A stretch of 55,264 bases of DNA from Xenorhabdus indica (GTDB lineage Bacteria > Pseudomonadota > Gammaproteobacteria > Enterobacterales > Enterobacteriaceae), in NCBI RefSeq assembly GCF_014467235.1, contig NZ_NKHP01000026.1, positions 1-55,264 of the forward strand, written 5' to 3'. Shown here piece by piece: positions 16,798 to 26,327 of the stretch. The position numbers and the translations under genes were made by a program. Position 1 is the stretch's first letter; each line of letters begins with the position of its first letter. Under the pieces are notes generated by a model. It saw only the letters and a program-made list of their open reading frames with translations, was not told the DNA's origin and searched no databases.

Positions 16798-18288
16798 TTA
16801 GATCAGTTGCAGAGCAATCCAGTACAGACAGCCTGACAGAGCAATTGAAATAGGCAATGTCAGTACCCACGCCAGCATGATATTTTTGATAGTCTTACTT
16901 TGAACACCCCCCCCATCAACCAGCATCGTACCTGCTACCGCAGAAGAGAGAACTTGCGTTGTCGATACCGGCATTCCCGTATAACTGGCAACCCCAATCG
17001 ACACCGCTGCTGTAACCTGAGCTGAAACTCCCTGGGCATATGTCATGCCTTTTTTACCGATTTTCTCACCAATAGTGACAGCAACCCGTTTCCAGCCAAC
17101 CATTGTCCCCAGAGACAGGGCAAGAGCCACAGCGATAATGATCCACATTGGCGCATATTCAACGGTATTCAGCAGATCTTTACGCAACTTATGCAGGAAA
17201 CGTGCATCTTCCATACTGGTTTCAGGCAGTTTAGCTACTGCTCCCGCAGTATCAGCAATACACATCAGCATACGACGCATATTGTTACGTTGATCTGGGG
17301 TCAACTGATTGAAGTTCTGGATGCTTCCCAACATCGTTTCCGCGTTATTCAGCACCACCAACGCACGTGAGCTATCACAGTGGAAAGTCATGTCCAGTTG
17401 GTCTTCAACCGCAGATACAGCCGGTGTCAGTTCAATCGCATGAGAAAGCGCAGGAGCATGTTGTTCATAATACTGGTGTAAATGAACAACTGCATCATGG
17501 GTGCGGGCAATGTCATAGCTGGTTGAGTTCATATTGACAACAAAGCCAGCAGGCGCGACACCAATCAAGACCAGCATGATCAGACCGATACCCTTCTGCC
17601 CATCATTTGCGCCATGAGAAAAACTCACACCAACAGCAGAAAGGATCAGTGCAGTCCGTGTCCAGAATGGTGGTTTACGTTTACCATCCTGTTTTTCACG
17701 TTCAGCCGGGGTCATGTGAATACGACGACGCTTTTTAGTCCCGCTCCAGTAACGGCGCAGTAAAAAGACCATCGCTCCTGCAATCACCAAACCAACCAAA
17801 GGAGACAGAATCAATGACATGAAAATCTGTATCATCTTCGGAATATTAAGCGCCTCAACAACAGAAGAGCTGGTCACTATCGCATTGGTCAGGCCAATAC
17901 CGATAATGGAACCAATCAACGTGTGAGAGCTGGATGCAGGAATGCCGAAATACCATGTGCCCAGATTCCAGATAATTGCTGCCAGCAACATGGAGAAAAC
18001 CATCGCCAAGCCATGGCTTGAGCTGACATTCAACAGAAGATCTGTAGGTAATAGATGCACAATCGCGTAAGCGACACTTAATCCACCCAGGAGGACACCA
18101 AAAAAGTTAAAAACCCCTGCCATGACAACGGCAAATTGCGAACGCATAGCGCGGGTATAAATAACAGTTGCTACTGCATTTGCGGTATCATGAAACCCAT
18201 TGATGGCTTCATAGAAAAGCACAAACAACAGAGCAAGTACTAACATAAGGCCGGTATAAAAATCCAGGCCAGTAAACAGATGTAGCAT
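16798..18288 (-). CDS. pitA: Low-affinity inorganic phosphate transporter
   Basis: 496 residues from the ATG at 18288, close to E. coli PitA (499). The open frame continues 33 codons further back to a TTG, but [22 protein letters not shown] matches the E. coli start, so the shorter protein is preferred; its ribosome site is weak. Inner-membrane protein with many helices that takes up phosphate as metal-phosphate with protons. Conserved PHO4-family repeats are visible: [15 protein letters not shown] in the N half and [14 protein letters not shown] in the second half. [12 protein letters not shown] sits near the end. It is divergent from yhiN. Confidence 0.95.
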   Translation of the reverse strand: MLHLFTGLDFYTGLMLVLALLFVLFYEAINGFHDTANAVATVIYTRAMRSQFAVVMAGVFNFFGVLLGGLSVAYAIVHLLPTDLLLNVSSSHGLAMVFSMLLAAIIWNLGTWYFGIPASSSHTLIGSIIGIGLTNAIVTSSSVVEALNIPKMIQIFMSLILSPLVGLVIAGAMVFLLRRYWSGTKKRRRIHMTPAEREKQDGKRKPPFWTRTALILSAVGVSFSHGANDGQKGIGLIMLVLIGVAPAGFVVNMNSTSYDIARTHDAVVHLHQYYEQHAPALSHAIELTPAVSAVEDQLDMTFHCDSSRALVVLNNAETMLGSIQNFNQLTPDQRNNMRRMLMCIADTAGAVAKLPETSMEDARFLHKLRKDLLNTVEYAPMWIIIAVALALSLGTMVGWKRVAVTIGEKIGKKGMTYAQGVSAQVTAAVSIGVASYTGMPVSTTQVLSSAVAGTMLVDGGGVQSKTIKNIMLAWVLTLPISIALSGCLYWIALQLI

Positions 18289-18621
18289 AAACGTTAAGCC
18301 AGTTAGTAGGACATGAACGCGGCGCATTATCAGTGACAAACGCTGGCGGGAAAAGAGAAATATGACCTTTTTTTGATTTAATGACAAGAAACCGACAGCG
18401 AATTAATCATTTTTATAATAAATATCAATATATTATATACTTTCTATGCTTTGATATTTTTTTGATGAAAAATGACTTGTCACGATAAAAGTTCAAACAA
18501 ATGCTGATTTTTCTCTGCATTTTGCAGATAGTCTCTCCACAATGAAGTTTATTTCCTGCCAAGTGATCTGGCAAGAAAGTCATTCAGCAAGATAATTCAG
18601 TAAAATAGAGACAACAAACGA
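18289..18621. other. pitA-yhiN divergent region
   Basis: About 330 bases, AT-rich near 18410-18470. It holds the promoters of pitA and yhiN and a small TGCCA/TGGCA hairpin at about 18557-18574. No regulator box could be assigned. Confidence 0.4.
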
Positions 18622-19851
18622 ATGGAAAAATTTGATGTAGTAATTATTGGTGCTGGCGCGGCAGGCTTGTTTTGTGCCGCACAAGCAGGACAGGCAGGAT
18701 TGAACGTTCTGGTACTGGATAACGGTAAAAAAGCAGGCCGCAAAATTTTGATGTCCGGAGGCGGGCGCTGTAACTTCACCAATATATATACTGAACCTGC
18801 TGCCTATCTTTCTGCCAATCCCCATTTTTGTAAGTCAGCACTTGCTCGCTATACACAGTGGGATTTTATTGACTTGGTTCAACGTCATAAGATTGCTTAT
18901 CACGAAAAAACATTGGGACAGCTTTTTTGTGATGATTCAGCCCAACAAATTGTCGATCTGCTTTTGCAAGAGTGTGAAGCAGGTCAGGTGACAATTCGGC
19001 TACGCAGCGAAGTGACACAAATCGAGAAACATTTACAGGGATTTGAGGTTATCGCATCGGGGAAAAAAGTAGGTACACACTCACTTGTTGTGGCATCAGG
19101 TGGACTGTCCATGCCCGGATTGGGAGCGTCCCCTTTAGGTTATCGCATCGCAGAACAATTCGGTCTTAATATCCTGCCTACCCGTGCAGCATTAGTGCCT
19201 TTTACCTTGCATAAGCCATTGCTGGAACAACTGCAAACCCTTTCCGGTGTTGCGGTTCCTTCGGTTGTCACCGCAAAAGATGGCACCGTATTCAGAGAAA
19301 ATATCCTGTTTACCCATCGCGGACTTTCCGGCCCCGCGATTTTACAGATCTCCAGTTATTGGCAGCCCGGTGAGTACGTGAGTATTAACTTACTTCCTGA
19401 TACAAACTTGGACACCTTTCTTGATAAGGAGCGAGAATCCCATCCTAATCAAAGTTTGAAAAATACTCTTGCCAAATTACTACCCAAACGTCTGGTGGAA
19501 TGTTTGCAGTCTCTTGATCAACTACCGGAACGCTCTCTGAAACAACTTAACCTGACACAGAAAAAAGAGCTGATCGCTACCCTGCAATGTTGGCAAGTAC
19601 AACCAAATGGCACAGAAGGATATCGTACAGCAGAAGTTACTCTTGGCGGTGTGGATACCAATGAGCTGTCATCGAAAACAATGGAATCCCATAAAGTCAA
19701 CGGATTGTATTTTATTGGTGAAGTTGTCGATGTTACCGGCTGGCTTGGCGGGTATAACTTCCAATGGGCATGGAGTTCTGCATGGGCTTGTGCGCAGGCT
19801 TTAATCATGTGTACAGAGACAATAAAGTTTCACTCCAGTAAAAGCTTATAA
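18622..19851 (+). CDS. yhiN: HI0933/YhiN-family flavoprotein (FAD-dependent oxidoreductase)
   Basis: 409 residues. The N-terminal dinucleotide-binding motif VVIIGAGAAGLFCAAQAGQAG is followed by GKKAGRKILMSGGGRCNFTN, the signature of the HI0933-like family. Near the C-terminus, LYFIGEVVDVTGWLGGYNFQWAWSSAW forms the second FAD-contact block. The family is widespread, and its physiological reaction is not established; relation to aminoacetone oxidases has been suggested. It lies next to pitA as in E. coli. No oddities in length or motifs. Confidence 0.92.
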   Translation: MEKFDVVIIGAGAAGLFCAAQAGQAGLNVLVLDNGKKAGRKILMSGGGRCNFTNIYTEPAAYLSANPHFCKSALARYTQWDFIDLVQRHKIAYHEKTLGQLFCDDSAQQIVDLLLQECEAGQVTIRLRSEVTQIEKHLQGFEVIASGKKVGTHSLVVASGGLSMPGLGASPLGYRIAEQFGLNILPTRAALVPFTLHKPLLEQLQTLSGVAVPSVVTAKDGTVFRENILFTHRGLSGPAILQISSYWQPGEYVSINLLPDTNLDTFLDKERESHPNQSLKNTLAKLLPKRLVECLQSLDQLPERSLKQLNLTQKKELIATLQCWQVQPNGTEGYRTAEVTLGGVDTNELSSKTMESHKVNGLYFIGEVVDVTGWLGGYNFQWAWSSAWACAQALIMCTETIKFHSSKSL

Positions 19852-19858
19852 AATATAA

Positions 19859-19884
19859 AGACAGTTGCCAATTGGCAACTGTCT
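19859..19884. terminator. 26-bp perfect palindrome between yhiN and the acetyltransferase
   Basis: AGACAGTTGCCAA and its exact inverse form a perfect palindrome between two convergent genes. There is no T-run, but the position fits a bidirectional transcription stop. Confidence 0.6.
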
Positions 19885-19910
19885 AAACCAGATAATACGA
19901 TTATTTGAGG

Positions 19911-20561
19911 TCACGCGTTCAACGTATCATATAACGTAACCGCCTTTTTCAATGCATTAATATCTGAAGCACATAAAAAGCGCTTCATAGCGTCAAATTT
20001 GGCTGGTGACCAATCATAAACGTTCATAGCAAGAAGCTCATTAATAACATCTTCAGCAAAACGATATCTAATATGTTTAGCAGGGTTCCCTCCCACAATG
20101 CTATAGGGTGGAATATCACAAGTGACAACGCTATTTGCTGCAATGATAGCGCCTTCACCAATTGTGACTCCTGGCATGATCATTGCCCGCATTCCTATCC
20201 ACACGCCATCATGAATATAGGTATCACCTTTGCCAATATAGGCTTCATCGATAAATTCTAAAAAAGGATAAAGGCAAAACCAGTCAGAGCGATGTGTATG
20301 GTTTCCTCCCATTAAAATAACCACTTCGGCACCAATACACACATAGTCACCAATGTATAACTTGTCTATATCCCATTTGGAAACCCAATGTCGGCTACCT
20401 TCATCGCCTTGCAAATAACGGACAACAGATTCTTCAAAACCACTGTCCCAACAATCGCTGTAATAGCTATGAGTACCTTTAATGTGTATATTCGGATTTT
20501 TTATAACATCATGAAGAAGTTGATATGTTGACCAATGTTTTTTTTGCATGGTAAATCTCAT
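19911..20561 (-). CDS. CatB-like xenobiotic acetyltransferase (hexapeptide repeat)
   Basis: 216 residues (212 if the ATG at 20549 is used) with left-handed beta-helix hexapeptide repeats (YIGKGDTYIHDGVWIGMRAMIMPGVTIGEGAIIAANSVVT). The ending DIPPYSIVGGNPAKHIRYRF is shared with CatB chloramphenicol and streptogramin acetyltransferases. The family signature NHTHRSDWFCLYPF, containing the catalytic-type His, is present. These cytoplasmic trimers move acetyl from acetyl-CoA to a hydroxyl of an antibiotic or sugar. Whether this one detoxifies chloramphenicol or acts on an own metabolite is unknown. It sits at the edge of an accessory block that also holds a GNAT and an APH-like kinase. Confidence 0.85.
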   Translation of the reverse strand: MRFTMQKKHWSTYQLLHDVIKNPNIHIKGTHSYYSDCWDSGFEESVVRYLQGDEGSRHWVSKWDIDKLYIGDYVCIGAEVVILMGGNHTHRSDWFCLYPFLEFIDEAYIGKGDTYIHDGVWIGMRAMIMPGVTIGEGAIIAANSVVTCDIPPYSIVGGNPAKHIRYRFAEDVINELLAMNVYDWSPAKFDAMKRFLCASDINALKKAVTLYDTLNA

Positions 20562-21481
20562 CTTAGAAATTGATTGTTACCATAGAACGCTGCCTATGGT
20601 GATGTATCCGCGTTCAAAATACATCACTCTGTGTGATTCGAGGTTGTTTCAGTAATGGGATATTCATTGTTATCTTTTAGTGCTAATTTAACGGACTGTT
20701 CAGTATGAATTGCTGTTGCAGCATATCACGAAACTCTCTATTTGTAGCCATGTCTTCTTACACCTAAGTTGCCCTGACAAGACTGGTCGTAGAAAGTTAA
20801 CTGGGTTTACCCGTCGTCTTTCAAATTTCGTCTTTGTTGACTGTAATTTGCAAGACGATGAATATACCAAATAAATAGTACATCAAGGAGAATTCCTATG
20901 TATTTTATGACGATGTTTAGTTATTGCCAAATATATTAATACCACGTTTATGATGCCAGAAAATGGTAACTACTGGAGTAAAAAATAATTATTAAGGGGA
21001 TATTAATAGCTAATTTAGGTTATGAATAAATACCAAAATTTAAATTAATATTTACCCAGAAAAAGAACATATTATTTCATTTAAGTTCTTAGATGAGACA
21101 AAAAAATAATTAATGAAATAGGCATATTAAATAAAGATATAATATTATCCTTCAATACACGAAAAACATTAGAAAAATCGATTGATTATTATATTCCAGT
21201 TTGGAATAATGCGCGACAACTTAGGACTAACAGCAAACTATAAAACTAGCAATTGTACATTTTCCTAGTCAAATATCCAGTTAACATAGTTTTTAGAATA
21301 ATTTTAACAGCTGTCAGCACCTTCCAACATAACATCATTCTGCAAACAAGGCTCAGGGATTAATTATTAAATCGAATAATTTATTGATATTCGATAATGA
21401 AATAAACCTATTAAAAATTATTAATTTTTACTGGGAAGTGAATCCCAAGATTGTTTTGTTCAAAAAGAATGAGTCTTAAAT
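20562..21481. other. Long AT-rich gap before the LuxE-type operon
   Basis: 920 bases with no convincing gene. On the minus strand a 22-codon frame from 20751 (MATNREFRDMLQQQF...) overlaps a second frame that continues to about 20628 (...HTEQSVKLALKDNNEY...). Together they look like one small gene broken by a frameshift. A copy of the genomic repeat lies at 20808-20868. A 13-codon frame at 20898-20939 is preceded by a very good AAGGAG, perhaps the leftover start of a lost gene. The rest to 21481 is very AT-rich and probably contains the promoter of the operon at 21482. Confidence 0.45.
20808..20868 (-). repeat. Copy of a dispersed ~60-bp genomic repeat
   Basis: Starts TACCCGTCGTCTTTCAAATT and ends AATATACC, and is related in inverted orientation to the copy after trpS (47359-47418, TATACCC...CTTGAAAGACGACGGGTAT). 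The two share the CGTCGTCTTTCAA core and the TACCC ends, but the middle differs. Confidence 0.6.
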
Positions 21482-22612
21482 ATGCAAAATTTAACCCATG
21501 TTAAAGCACTATGTGCCTTAGCACACCCTTATCATGTTTGTGCCGAGTATGATGCATTATTTAATGATGCTATGCGTGAATTAACGTTATACCACTGTGA
21601 ACATACTCCGGGTTATGAACAGTGGCTGGCAAACAATGGCTTGGATAAACAGGCTGTCATGGCGCTGGAAGACTGGTCAAGCCTGCCACCACTATTTGCC
21701 AATTATTTTAAACGTAACCTAATAGTCAGCAATAGCACAAAGGATGCGCTGGAATTGACATCATCAGGTACAACCGGGCAAAAAAGCCGTATGCACTACG
21801 ATAACAGGAGTATCACAGCGGCTCAGGATATGGTGGATCACATTTTCAATTATTATGATTGGAATACCCCCGATCAACCGTGTAACTACCTGTTGCTCAG
21901 CTATGAACCTGCTGGCTCCATTACGTTAGGAACAGCTTATACCGACCAGTTTCTGTGTAAGTATGCACCTGTAAACCGGGCTTATTATGCTTTGCGTCAT
22001 AACGGTAAGAGCAATGAATTCGATCCTTTCGGGACAATCAGAACTCTTCAGGAATTCGCCGAAGAAGGGCTTCCCGTGCGTATTTTTGGCTTTCCTGCTT
22101 TCCTGTGGTTTACCCTGCAAAGAATGGAAGAGATGGGATTATCCGCTCTGAAATTACATCCAGATTCGCTAGTCTCCCTCGGCGGTGGCTGGAAGACCCA
22201 TGCTGACAAAGCAATTCCTAAACTGGAGTTGTATCAACGCCTGGTAGAACAACTGGGTATTCCTGATATACGTTGTCGTGATGGTTACGGTTCAGTTGAA
22301 CATCCTGTGCCTTACATGGAATGTTCTCACCATCGTTTTCACGTTCCAGTCTATTCGCGGGTTTATATACGCCATACAGCCAACATATCACGGCAACCTT
22401 ATGGTGATCCCGGTTTTCTACATTTCATCTCACCTTACATCACATCCAGCCCGGCTCACAGCATTGTCATGAGTGATCTGGCTGTACTGCATCCCGGTGA
22501 TAGTTGTGGTTGTGAACTGAATACAGATTGGTTTGAACTGCTTGGCCGTGCAGGTACGAGCAAAAGTCGTAGTTGTGCGATTGCCGCTTCTGAATTGATT
22601 AGGGGTTCCTGA
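21482..22612 (+). CDS. LuxE-family acyl-protein synthetase-like enzyme
   Basis: 376 residues, about the length of bioluminescence LuxE. Family marks are the ATP-binding loop TSSGTTGQKS (around residues 93-101), LGGGWKTHADKA (LuxE has GGGWKSYEKES) and a C-terminal K-x-R-x-C-A motif (SKSRSCAIAASELI) with Cys365. The latter is at the place of the acyl-accepting Cys of LuxE. LuxE enzymes activate a carboxylic acid as acyl-AMP, load it on this Cys and hand it to the LuxC reductase. A LuxC-like domain is encoded by the next gene, 1 base after this stop. This is not the light-emission operon: no luxA/B is present. Substrate unknown. First gene of a four-gene rightward operon. Confidence 0.82.
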   Translation: MQNLTHVKALCALAHPYHVCAEYDALFNDAMRELTLYHCEHTPGYEQWLANNGLDKQAVMALEDWSSLPPLFANYFKRNLIVSNSTKDALELTSSGTTGQKSRMHYDNRSITAAQDMVDHIFNYYDWNTPDQPCNYLLLSYEPAGSITLGTAYTDQFLCKYAPVNRAYYALRHNGKSNEFDPFGTIRTLQEFAEEGLPVRIFGFPAFLWFTLQRMEEMGLSALKLHPDSLVSLGGGWKTHADKAIPKLELYQRLVEQLGIPDIRCRDGYGSVEHPVPYMECSHHRFHVPVYSRVYIRHTANISRQPYGDPGFLHFISPYITSSPAHSIVMSDLAVLHPGDSCGCELNTDWFELLGRAGTSKSRSCAIAASELIRGS

Positions 22613-22613
22613 A

Positions 22614-25049
22614 ATGTCTTCCATTGAAACAATTAATGATCAGCTTGCTGTTGAACAGGGACAGTTAGCAAAACAAAAAATCGCAAAATTACGGGCACGT
22701 TTACCAGAATTGCTCGCACAACCTCATAGTGCCGAACAGGTACTTGAGTGCGCCCAACGCTTCGCCAATCATCTTGCCAAGACCGATGATCATTTCCTTT
22801 TTGATGCTAAAACGCGTGAGGCACTTATCGACTTCTGTCAACGTGAAGCCTTACAAACTAAATTGGAGCGAGAGCTGGGGCAGGATGCTTTTTCCCTGCG
22901 CAGATTCGATTATAACCAGAATCACTACGAAGCCTGGAAACCTCTGGGGTTAGTCGTCCATATCACACCTTCCAATGCACAACTTCTTCCTTTTATGGCA
23001 GTGCTGGAAAGTTTGTTAGTCGGCAATATCAACTGGTTACGGCCAAGCAGCAGTGATAACGGATTTAGTACACAGCTTCTGGATGCATTTCTGGCTCACG
23101 ATATTTCCGGCAATCTGGCAGACCGGATTGCGGTTTTGTCATTACCTGTTACACAATTGGGAGAACTGCTGAGCCAGGCCGACGCTGTTTCCGCTTGGGG
23201 GGGAGATTCTGCACTATCAGCCATTCGTACCCAATTGCCGGCAGGTTGCCGCTGGATTGATTGGGGACATCGCATCAGTTTTGCCTGGCTGAGCCCTGAT
23301 GCCGTGAATAATGCCCAATTAGATGCACTGGCAGATGATATTTGTTGTTATGACCAACAAGCCTGTTCCAGTCCACAATGTTTGCTGGTCGATAGTGATG
23401 ATCCGGAAGTGTTGCAAGATATCGGACAACGTATGGCAGCAGCTCTTGAACGTCGTTCTGGATTATATCCGGTATTACAGACTGACGTTCAGGAATCGGC
23501 TGAAATTACAACTCAGGTAGCTTTTCAGCGCCTTGATTTCGCATTCACCCAAGTACGTGGCAAGCTCTGGCAAGCTGATGAATGGCGGGTAATCTGGCGG
23601 CACGAGCAGGAACTGGCAGCGTCTCCTCTGTTCCGCACATTGCAGTTACGTCCGGCACCTCGTCAGCAGCTATGTTCCATTCTGCATCCCTGGCGTAACC
23701 ATCTTCAGAGTTGTGCTCTGGTTGCCCGTCAGGAACATATTGCAGAAATGAGCCATACCCTGTTTGCTGCGGGAGTTAACCGTATTGCCCCTGTGGGTCA
23801 GATGCACGGCGGTTATAGCGGTGAGCCGCATGATGGCGTTTATGCACTGGCACGCCTCGCCAAACGGGTTTCTGTCAGCCTGCCTGCGGATATCTTGGCT
23901 GGTTCCGCTCACCTTGATATTCCACCATCTCGCCCGCCCGGTCTGGATAACCTGCCTGTCATAAATAAGGCAGATTTTCAGGCATTAACGCCAAATGAAA
24001 AAGGCCGCCTGTTTTTCCGCAGTGGCGGCAGTAGTGGAGCACCTAAGCTGGCCGCTTATAGTTACTCTGATTATCACAAACAAATGCAATCAGCAGCCGA
24101 TGGGCTGTTCTCCTGTGGCCTTGAACCTGCTACAGATCGGGTCATGAACCTGTTGTATGGAGGAAAACTGTACGGTGGAATGATGAGCTTCTTCACCATT
24201 CTGGATAAGCTAGGAGTAACTCAATATCCGATGGGTGGCCCAACTAACGATGATTTCAGTGAAATAGCTGGTTTAATTGTGCAGCAACGCATTAATACTC
24301 TGGTCGGCATGCCAAGTACGATACACCGATTGTTCCTGAGTGAAACCAACAAACTGCGTGAATACGGTGGCGTACGCAAACTGTTTTTAGGTGGAGAACC
24401 CCTGAATGTCAACCAGAAGACTTTCCTGAATGAGTTCGGTATTACCCTGATACGTTCCGCAGTCTACGGGTCAGTAGATGCAGGTCCATTAGGCCATGGA
24501 TGTGCAGCCAGTGAAGACGGCATTTTCCATTTAATGGCTGATAACCAGTGGTTAGAAATACTTAATATTCATAATGATAACCCAGTAACTGAGGGGGAAA
24601 CGGGTCGTCTGATATTCACTTCCCGGCACCGCGAGGCACAATCTGTTCAGCGCTACGATTTGGGCGATCTCGGATACTGGATCGCTGAACCTTGTGCTTG
24701 TGGTCAGTTGACACCGCGTTTCCGGCTTGTTGGACGTCATGGTTCCCTGTTACGGGTCGGCAGTATTTTTATCAATCTGACTGAATTATCTGAACAACTG
24801 GAGGCCCCGGTGCAATGGCTCATCGATCATAACGATGAAGGGATCAACGGTATTCAGCTCTTCATTGAGAACCCTGATGTTGTCGCAGTTCGCGAGCACT
24901 TATTAGGTCTGAAAGAGAATGTAAAAATAAAGGAAGTGGTTGAAGGAGGGATGCTGAATCTGGAAGTTATATTTTCCCCGGCAACAGAATTTCGTCGGAA
25001 TACCAATAGTGGAAAAGCCCCATTGTTCATTGACTTGCGTAAATTCTGA
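22614..25049 (+). CDS. LuxC-type acyl reductase fused to an adenylating (PaaK-like) ligase
   Basis: 811 residues in two parts. Residues 1 to about 430 are a LuxC-type acyl-CoA/acyl-enzyme reductase: GLVVHITPSNAQLLPFMAVLES, AWGGDSAL, YDQQACSSPQ with the nucleophile Cys251 (LuxC has YDQQACFSTQ), and HDGVYALARL near its end. Residues about 440-811 are an AMP-forming ligase of the phenylacetate-CoA ligase type. They show the phosphate loop RSGGSSGAPKL (about 466-476), GGEPLNVNQ, YGSVDAGPLG, YDLGDLGYW and CACGQLTPRFRLVGRHG. The two parts together would activate an acid and reduce the thioester to an aldehyde. The fusion is unusual, since LuxC in bioluminescence is a stand-alone 480-aa protein. AGGGG just before the start gives translational coupling with the LuxE-like gene. 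Confidence 0.85.
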   Translation: MSSIETINDQLAVEQGQLAKQKIAKLRARLPELLAQPHSAEQVLECAQRFANHLAKTDDHFLFDAKTREALIDFCQREALQTKLERELGQDAFSLRRFDYNQNHYEAWKPLGLVVHITPSNAQLLPFMAVLESLLVGNINWLRPSSSDNGFSTQLLDAFLAHDISGNLADRIAVLSLPVTQLGELLSQADAVSAWGGDSALSAIRTQLPAGCRWIDWGHRISFAWLSPDAVNNAQLDALADDICCYDQQACSSPQCLLVDSDDPEVLQDIGQRMAAALERRSGLYPVLQTDVQESAEITTQVAFQRLDFAFTQVRGKLWQADEWRVIWRHEQELAASPLFRTLQLRPAPRQQLCSILHPWRNHLQSCALVARQEHIAEMSHTLFAAGVNRIAPVGQMHGGYSGEPHDGVYALARLAKRVSVSLPADILAGSAHLDIPPSRPPGLDNLPVINKADFQALTPNEKGRLFFRSGGSSGAPKLAAYSYSDYHKQMQSAADGLFSCGLEPATDRVMNLLYGGKLYGGMMSFFTILDKLGVTQYPMGGPTNDDFSEIAGLIVQQRINTLVGMPSTIHRLFLSETNKLREYGGVRKLFLGGEPLNVNQKTFLNEFGITLIRSAVYGSVDAGPLGHGCAASEDGIFHLMADNQWLEILNIHNDNPVTEGETGRLIFTSRHREAQSVQRYDLGDLGYWIAEPCACGQLTPRFRLVGRHGSLLRVGSIFINLTELSEQLEAPVQWLIDHNDEGINGIQLFIENPDVVAVREHLLGLKENVKIKEVVEGGMLNLEVIFSPATEFRRNTNSGKAPLFIDLRKF

Positions 25050-25064
25050 TTAGGTGAAACGAAT

Positions 25065-26315
25065 ATGAATATAATGAAAAGCACGATATTAATTGATCTG
25101 TTTAATCATGTACGTGAGCATTCTGTTTATTACCGGACTCTTTACGAATCCGTCCCGGATAATTGGACGCTGCAAGATTTGCCACTGGTCACGCCCGGTA
25201 GTTACTGGGCCCATTCAGATAATTTACAGACTTGGCCAGTACTTACTGCTCCATTAGAAAACGGACATGTGTTTAAAACGGGGGGTTCAACCAGTGATGG
25301 TCGACTATCAGTTTTCAGTCAACAAGAGTGGAAAGCATTCATTCATTCATTTGGGAAAGCAATTACCCGCCAATTGACGCCGGGTGATCGGGTAGCCAAC
25401 CTATTTTTTGCCGGCGACCTTTACACCAGTTTGCTATTCATTCATGGTGCTCTGTCTAACTCATCATTCCCTGTCGTGGAATTTCCTTTCACTTGCAAGG
25501 TTGACGATGGACTGCTGGCACATAACATTCAGCATCACAATATCAACGTGCTGGCGGGAGTGCCCGTTCAGCTCATTCGCTTTGCACAGTATCTGAAAGA
25601 CAATGACCAGACATTACCGACGGTAGAAACCATTCTGTATGGCGGAGAAAGCCTGTTCGAAGGACAGATAACGGCAATGCGTCAGGTTTTCCCTCAGGCA
25701 CGTTTTGGCTCAGTTGGTTGTGCCAGTGTTGACGGCGGCTTAATCGGCTTTGCTGACCCAAAATGTGAGCCGGGAGAGCACAGGGTTTTCGACGAAGATA
25801 CCATTATAGAAATTATTGATGAGATTACCCATGAACCCATCACGGAGCCAGGACGCCGTGGCATGTTAGTTATCACTAACTTACAAAGAAAACTGATGCC
25901 GGTGATCCGCTATCCTACGGGTGATTTGGCTTGCTGGTGTGAGTCAGAACAGGCATGTCGTAAGTTTGCGCTACACGGACGCGCAAACCAAGGTTATCGG
26001 ATCAGGATTGGTGATCTTTCACTATTTCCTGACGACTTAGCTACCCAGTTATCATCACAAACAGAGTTAATTGCCTGGCAGTTGGTACTGTCTCAAGAGG
26101 CGTCAAAAGACAAAATCAAATTGTTAGTAGCCAGCCCGCAACCAATCGATACTAAAAAAATCCACCATAACATACTCTCAGCATGCCCCGAACTGAACAC
26201 TGCTCACTTCCACCAAAATATGCTGGAGATCGTTCAAACGAATATTGATGCAATGTATACCCACCCGCGTTCAGGTAAATTGCAGCGAGTTGTGGATCTG
26301 CGTAGTTATAATTGA
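25065..26315 (+). CDS. PaaK-like adenylate-forming ligase
   Basis: 416 residues related to phenylacetate-CoA ligases: phosphate loop KTGGSTSDGRLS (about 71-82), ILYGGESLFEGQ, GSVGCASVDGGLIGF, VIRYPTGDLACW and the hinge-like LHGRANQGYRIRIGD. It also resembles the C-terminal half of the preceding fusion protein, so the operon carries two ligases of this kind plus the LuxE-like one. It should activate a carboxylate, probably aromatic or short-chain, for transfer to CoA or directly to a partner enzyme. It starts 15 bases after the preceding stop with AGGTGAA upstream. Confidence 0.8.
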   Translation: MNIMKSTILIDLFNHVREHSVYYRTLYESVPDNWTLQDLPLVTPGSYWAHSDNLQTWPVLTAPLENGHVFKTGGSTSDGRLSVFSQQEWKAFIHSFGKAITRQLTPGDRVANLFFAGDLYTSLLFIHGALSNSSFPVVEFPFTCKVDDGLLAHNIQHHNINVLAGVPVQLIRFAQYLKDNDQTLPTVETILYGGESLFEGQITAMRQVFPQARFGSVGCASVDGGLIGFADPKCEPGEHRVFDEDTIIEIIDEITHEPITEPGRRGMLVITNLQRKLMPVIRYPTGDLACWCESEQACRKFALHGRANQGYRIRIGDLSLFPDDLATQLSSQTELIAWQLVLSQEASKDKIKLLVASPQPIDTKKIHHNILSACPELNTAHFHQNMLEIVQTNIDAMYTHPRSGKLQRVVDLRSYN

Positions 26316-26327
26316 AGGTTGAAATCT

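Noticed and set aside
18289..18387. 33-codon N-terminal extension of PitA from a TTG
   Set aside because: E. coli PitA begins at the MLHLF equivalent and no ribosome site precedes the TTG.
20898..20939. 13-codon frame with a strong AAGGAG
   Set aside because: Too short and without context to call a peptide; noted only as a possible relic in the gap description.
21482..25049. Interpretation as the bioluminescence lux operon
   Set aside because: No luxA, luxB or luxD present; the LuxC part is fused to a ligase and the proteins are diverged from the Photorhabdus LuxC and LuxE sequences as I remember them.
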